Assembly: GCA_950295325.1 (NCBI GenBank)
Contig: OX485806.1
Coordinates: 31,680,001-31,744,000 of the forward strand
Length of the DNA: 64,000 nucleotides
Source: Polytrichum commune
Lineage: Eukaryota; Streptophyta; Polytrichopsida; Polytrichales; Polytrichaceae
Direction: 5' to 3'
Part shown: positions 60,892 to 64,000 of the stretch, piece after piece
Layout: each line of letters begins with the position of its first letter
Position numbering within the stretch: the first letter of the stretch is position 1
Notes under the pieces: model-generated
Databases searched by the model: none
Told to the model about the DNA's origin: nothing
Seen by the model: only the letters and a program-made list of their open reading frames with translations
Position numbers and translations under genes: made by a program

Positions 60892-62390
60892 CGATTGTTC
60901 ATGCCCATTCAAAGTGTGTACCTTCAAAAGGAAACAATAGTCATCATGAACCCTTTAATTCTCATAATGCATATTTAAAGATTATATATATACTTAGACC
61001 AACTCCAAAATGAAGCAACACCATAATTCACACTAGTGATAACATCATAGTCATTTTCTATATTACTTTTAGGATGTCCATTCACCGAGGCACCTCAAAG
61101 ACTGGCAACTAAGTAGTGTGATGAGCTATTCCATGGAGGTGGCACCGGTTGGAAATTGTCTATGTTTTTTATGACTCTAAAGGTGCACTTGAGTCAAGGG
61201 TGCCATCGATTTGGAAAATGTAGTCATGATCTTTGCAAGTTATAGGGATCATGCTTGAAAGGTACATGGGAAATAATCCTAAAGAAGTCCCTGGAAGTGA
61301 TAAAGACAACAAACACCCGACTTTGTCCGAGCTCCATATCCAACTCGTCAAGATATACCAACGTTTGCTTGATACTAGTCTCCCTCTTCTTTGAGTGCGA
61401 TGATAGAATGAGACAAACTAAGTGGCAATATAGAAATATAGATATGCAATTGAATGGGCCAAGGCAAGGTGAATGTGATTTCATTTTGTGTTTTCAATAT
61501 GGAATCATATAGCACGATCGTTGGGTAGGGCCTACACAAAACGACTTGGATGATAGATTTTGCATGTGAACATCCCTTTTCAATATGTTAAGGTATGCAT
61601 GTGTTATTCTGTTTGTTTTTCTTGTTCTCCATCTTCAATTGATCAATTCTATCCTTACAAACTCGTGATGTATTAACAAAACCATGATGAAACATCAACA
61701 CAAAAGTAGATAATAAACTGGACCTACCCTGATGTAGCTATGCTTCTCGGAAGTTCACGTTTGAACACATGGTCCTCCCAATTGTGTTCACTATTTGAGT
61801 GTGGATTGGTTTATAAAATTTTAAGATGCAGCCCAACCTCTTTAAAACATATGTCTTTATGATGTTTATTCTTCGATCCTCACCTGATCACACACCAATC
61901 AAATATAAGTACTTATAAAGAAAAGTAACTGAATAACACTGGCATACCTTAGGAGTTTTCAAATATTTGGCTCTTTTTGGACCATACCAAGAGTTGATCG
62001 GAGAACACACAAAAAAATCGTGAGGTAAACATTGATTGAGAGACACCTTCAAATTAAATTCCGTAAATGAAAGGACCCAGTAGATATAACTTGCTCTCGC
62101 CATCCACAATGACCTTGCTTGTTGAAATGTTCAATTGAAGAGGGCCAGACGTGAAACCCATATTTTTATACCGCAATGAGTGCCTCCGAACATGAAATGG
62201 TTCAATGCATAGAAACACCACGTCAATGGTTTGAAAGTTTTTAAGATTCAGTGGATAAGCACTAGAGAGAAATGGTCATTCACTAGAGCTTCTGCAATTA
62301 CTCTCAAGTCATCGAAGGCTTGAATGAGTAAGAAAACCTAATTCAGTTACTTATCTTAGTGCCCGTTTTATGTGTGAATTTCACATATTT
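60892..62390. other. Intergenic with family E repeat
   Basis: About 61585-61950 is a family E copy (TTCTTGTTCTCCATCTTCAATTG, TGATCCTCACCTGATC.ACAC-like blocks). No gene supported. Confidence 0.4.
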
Positions 62391-62392
62391 AG

Positions 62393-62690
62393 GGTCGGTT
62401 TACACCATGCACCATGAAGTAAGATGGCCCTTTTCCATGGTCCGACTTCATGGTCCAACTTCCATGGTCCGATTTCTTAAAAAAATAACTTACAAAGTCT
62501 TTGGGCCCCTCACTGGGTTTCCAGTGTGGACCAAGAAGAATGACCTTGCACCAAAAAATGAATGTGTTGTTTTCTTTTAATATATGTCCCCAAAAAAGGC
62601 AATTTTGAAATAAATTCAAGTTTGACCATTCTCTTGTCTTCTCTTGTCTTCTCTTGGCTTCACTTGTCTTCACTTTTTGTTAGATGTGTC
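62393..62690 (+). repeat. Dispersed repeat family H, copy 2
   Basis: Counterpart of the segment at 9300-9645, starting GGTCGGTTTACACCATG and ending in repeated TCTTGTCTTC words. Confidence 0.6.
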
Positions 62691-62829
62691 GAAGATGTGG
62701 TTTACACATCTTCTCACAACAATTTTTGCAAAAAAAAAAACGAGTGATTCAATCTGTACATGTACCTTGTGTCACACATTGAGCATTATTTGCAACCCGC
62801 TTTCTGTCACGTGGTCGAGCATGTTCAGA

Positions 62830-63060
62830 TTAGTGTCCGGGGATATCACTGGGCATAATCTGTCAAGATCATGGTGTTTCTAAGTGCAACCAATTACATG
62901 TTGACATCTTTCGGTTTTTCTTTAGTAATTCGAGGCACGTCTAAAAAGATTCATATAAAACGATCAGTAACAAACTTGATGTCTTGAACCTCAACTGGTT
63001 ATTCCTCAATCTCAACCAGTTAATCTGTAAGCAATGGTCAGTTCTCCCCACTTAGGGTTC
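62830..63060 (+). mobile_element. hAT-type MITE (family A), degenerate copy
   Basis: GTGTCCGGGGATATCACTGGGCATAAT at the left (compare 31951), the CAACTGGTTATTCCTCAATC core, and TTCTCCCCACTTA at the right. No clear target duplication remains. Confidence 0.6.
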
Positions 63061-64000
63061 TGGTGAATGAAAATTTCCACGCATTGTACTACAATCATGT
63101 GTACTCAAAATATGGAGTTCTAGATATGTTGGATTTGGCGTATTTCTAAATATTCCATAATTGTAATAGAGATGTGAATAATTCGACATCACGATGGTTC
63201 TGATATATTGCTATTGTAACTAAATTCAATATGGAATGGCGATACATTGTTGATGGAAGTCCTAGTGAAATTTGCAACCTCATTACATGTCGAATGCACA
63301 CATTTGCAACATATTCGAAAGCGCATCACCTGAGTGAGGGCATGCGTATTTCTAGTCATTTCTCATTGTCTGTGCAAGCTCTTCTCTTCTTGAATCTTTC
63401 AGTTTTCTGCAACAAGTTTTCTTTTGTCATTATCAATGTGCATCTTCCAAGTATTCTTGCAGATTATGGAACTTCATGTTGATTGCTTTCCAAACCACCT
63501 ATCTTTATCAGAGATACTGTACCTTAGTGTGCAGTATCCATGGATTAAGAGGTAATTTAACATCCATCAGTTTCTGAATTACAAATTGCTGAAGTGTTTT
63601 TGTGCAGATTGGTATGAAGATTATTTTCAGAACTGTGGAGTGGAGATTTGTTGGAAGGGAATGTTTGATTCATGGTTACGATTCTTGTGAGGTGTTTATA
63701 TTGTAGGTTCCATAACATTACTCAACTGATGAGCTATGTTCAACTGCCCTGACTTTAGATTCAATGTGAAGCAGTGGGATTCCGGCCCGGGAGATAGACT
63801 CTTCATACCACATATAAACTAACGTGAGTGTGAGAAGGGGTATTATTTGAGGTATTAGCTTACATGATATACATACATGAAAGATAGTGTTTTTCTCTAG
63901 TGTGTGCATCTAATTTTTTTATTTATTTAAAAAAAGTTCTTTTGAAGTAAATGTAGATGTACAAAAGGGGGCCCTAAGGTTTCAGGGAAAAAATTGATAA
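63061..64000. other. Unassigned, possibly transcribed, window end
   Basis: Sequence is less repeat-like than the preceding DNA. TTTTTGTGCAG at about 63598-63608 looks like a 3' splice site. No coding frame or domain recognised; it may belong to a gene lying mostly beyond the window. Confidence 0.2.

Overview
The window looks like nuclear DNA from a land plant without seeds, most likely a bryophyte, with a liverwort genome of the Marchantia type as the best fit. This is inference, not proof. The grounds are two intron-free plant-type histone H3 genes that keep Tyr41, an IQD-type calmodulin-binding protein, a nine-exon plant phosphoinositide phospholipase C, low gene density, many small non-autonomous DNA transposons, and frequent long C/G homopolymers and CT/GA microsatellites. 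Nothing bacterial, organellar or CRISPR-like was seen.

Layout. 1-6.3 kb holds a small H3 cluster: two genes encoding the same H3 protein (1795-2205 and 4896-5306, + strand), with a degenerate cluster unit between them that has lost its coding sequence. Each gene carries, 32-34 nt after its stop codon, a hairpin with the geometry of the animal/algal replication-dependent histone mRNA stem-loop. 6.4-23.7 kb is gene-poor and full of nested miniature transposons, several with exact target duplications. 23.7-28.7 kb is an IQD gene (CDS 26457-28667, +) with a long leader. 30.9-32.2 kb holds a 5S-rRNA-derived element and a hAT-type MITE. 36.2-44.4 kb is a complete PI-PLC gene on the minus strand; nine exons join to 1845 bp, and its introns are loaded with MITEs plus a tandem array made from its own exon 1/intron 1 boundary. 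44.4-46.25 kb is its upstream region, with a CT tract and a cluster of CGGGTATG-like motifs. 48.1-49.8 kb is a five-copy tandem array whose units fold into long hairpins. 53.7-59.7 kb is a degenerate tandem of about 1.1 kb units, broken by a decayed retroelement (54.89-57.24 kb) and a hAT-like element. 59.9-61 kb holds more MITEs and a second 5S-derived element.

The three gene sets (chromatin, calmodulin-linked scaffold, lipid signalling) show no common pathway. The most unusual signals are the histone-type 3' stem-loop in a plant, the mixed H3.1/H3.3 residue pattern, the reduced single-IQ IQD protein, the duplicated splice-donor array in PLC, the hairpin tandem array, the 5S-derived elements, and the transposon nesting that can be read from filled and empty sites inside the window.
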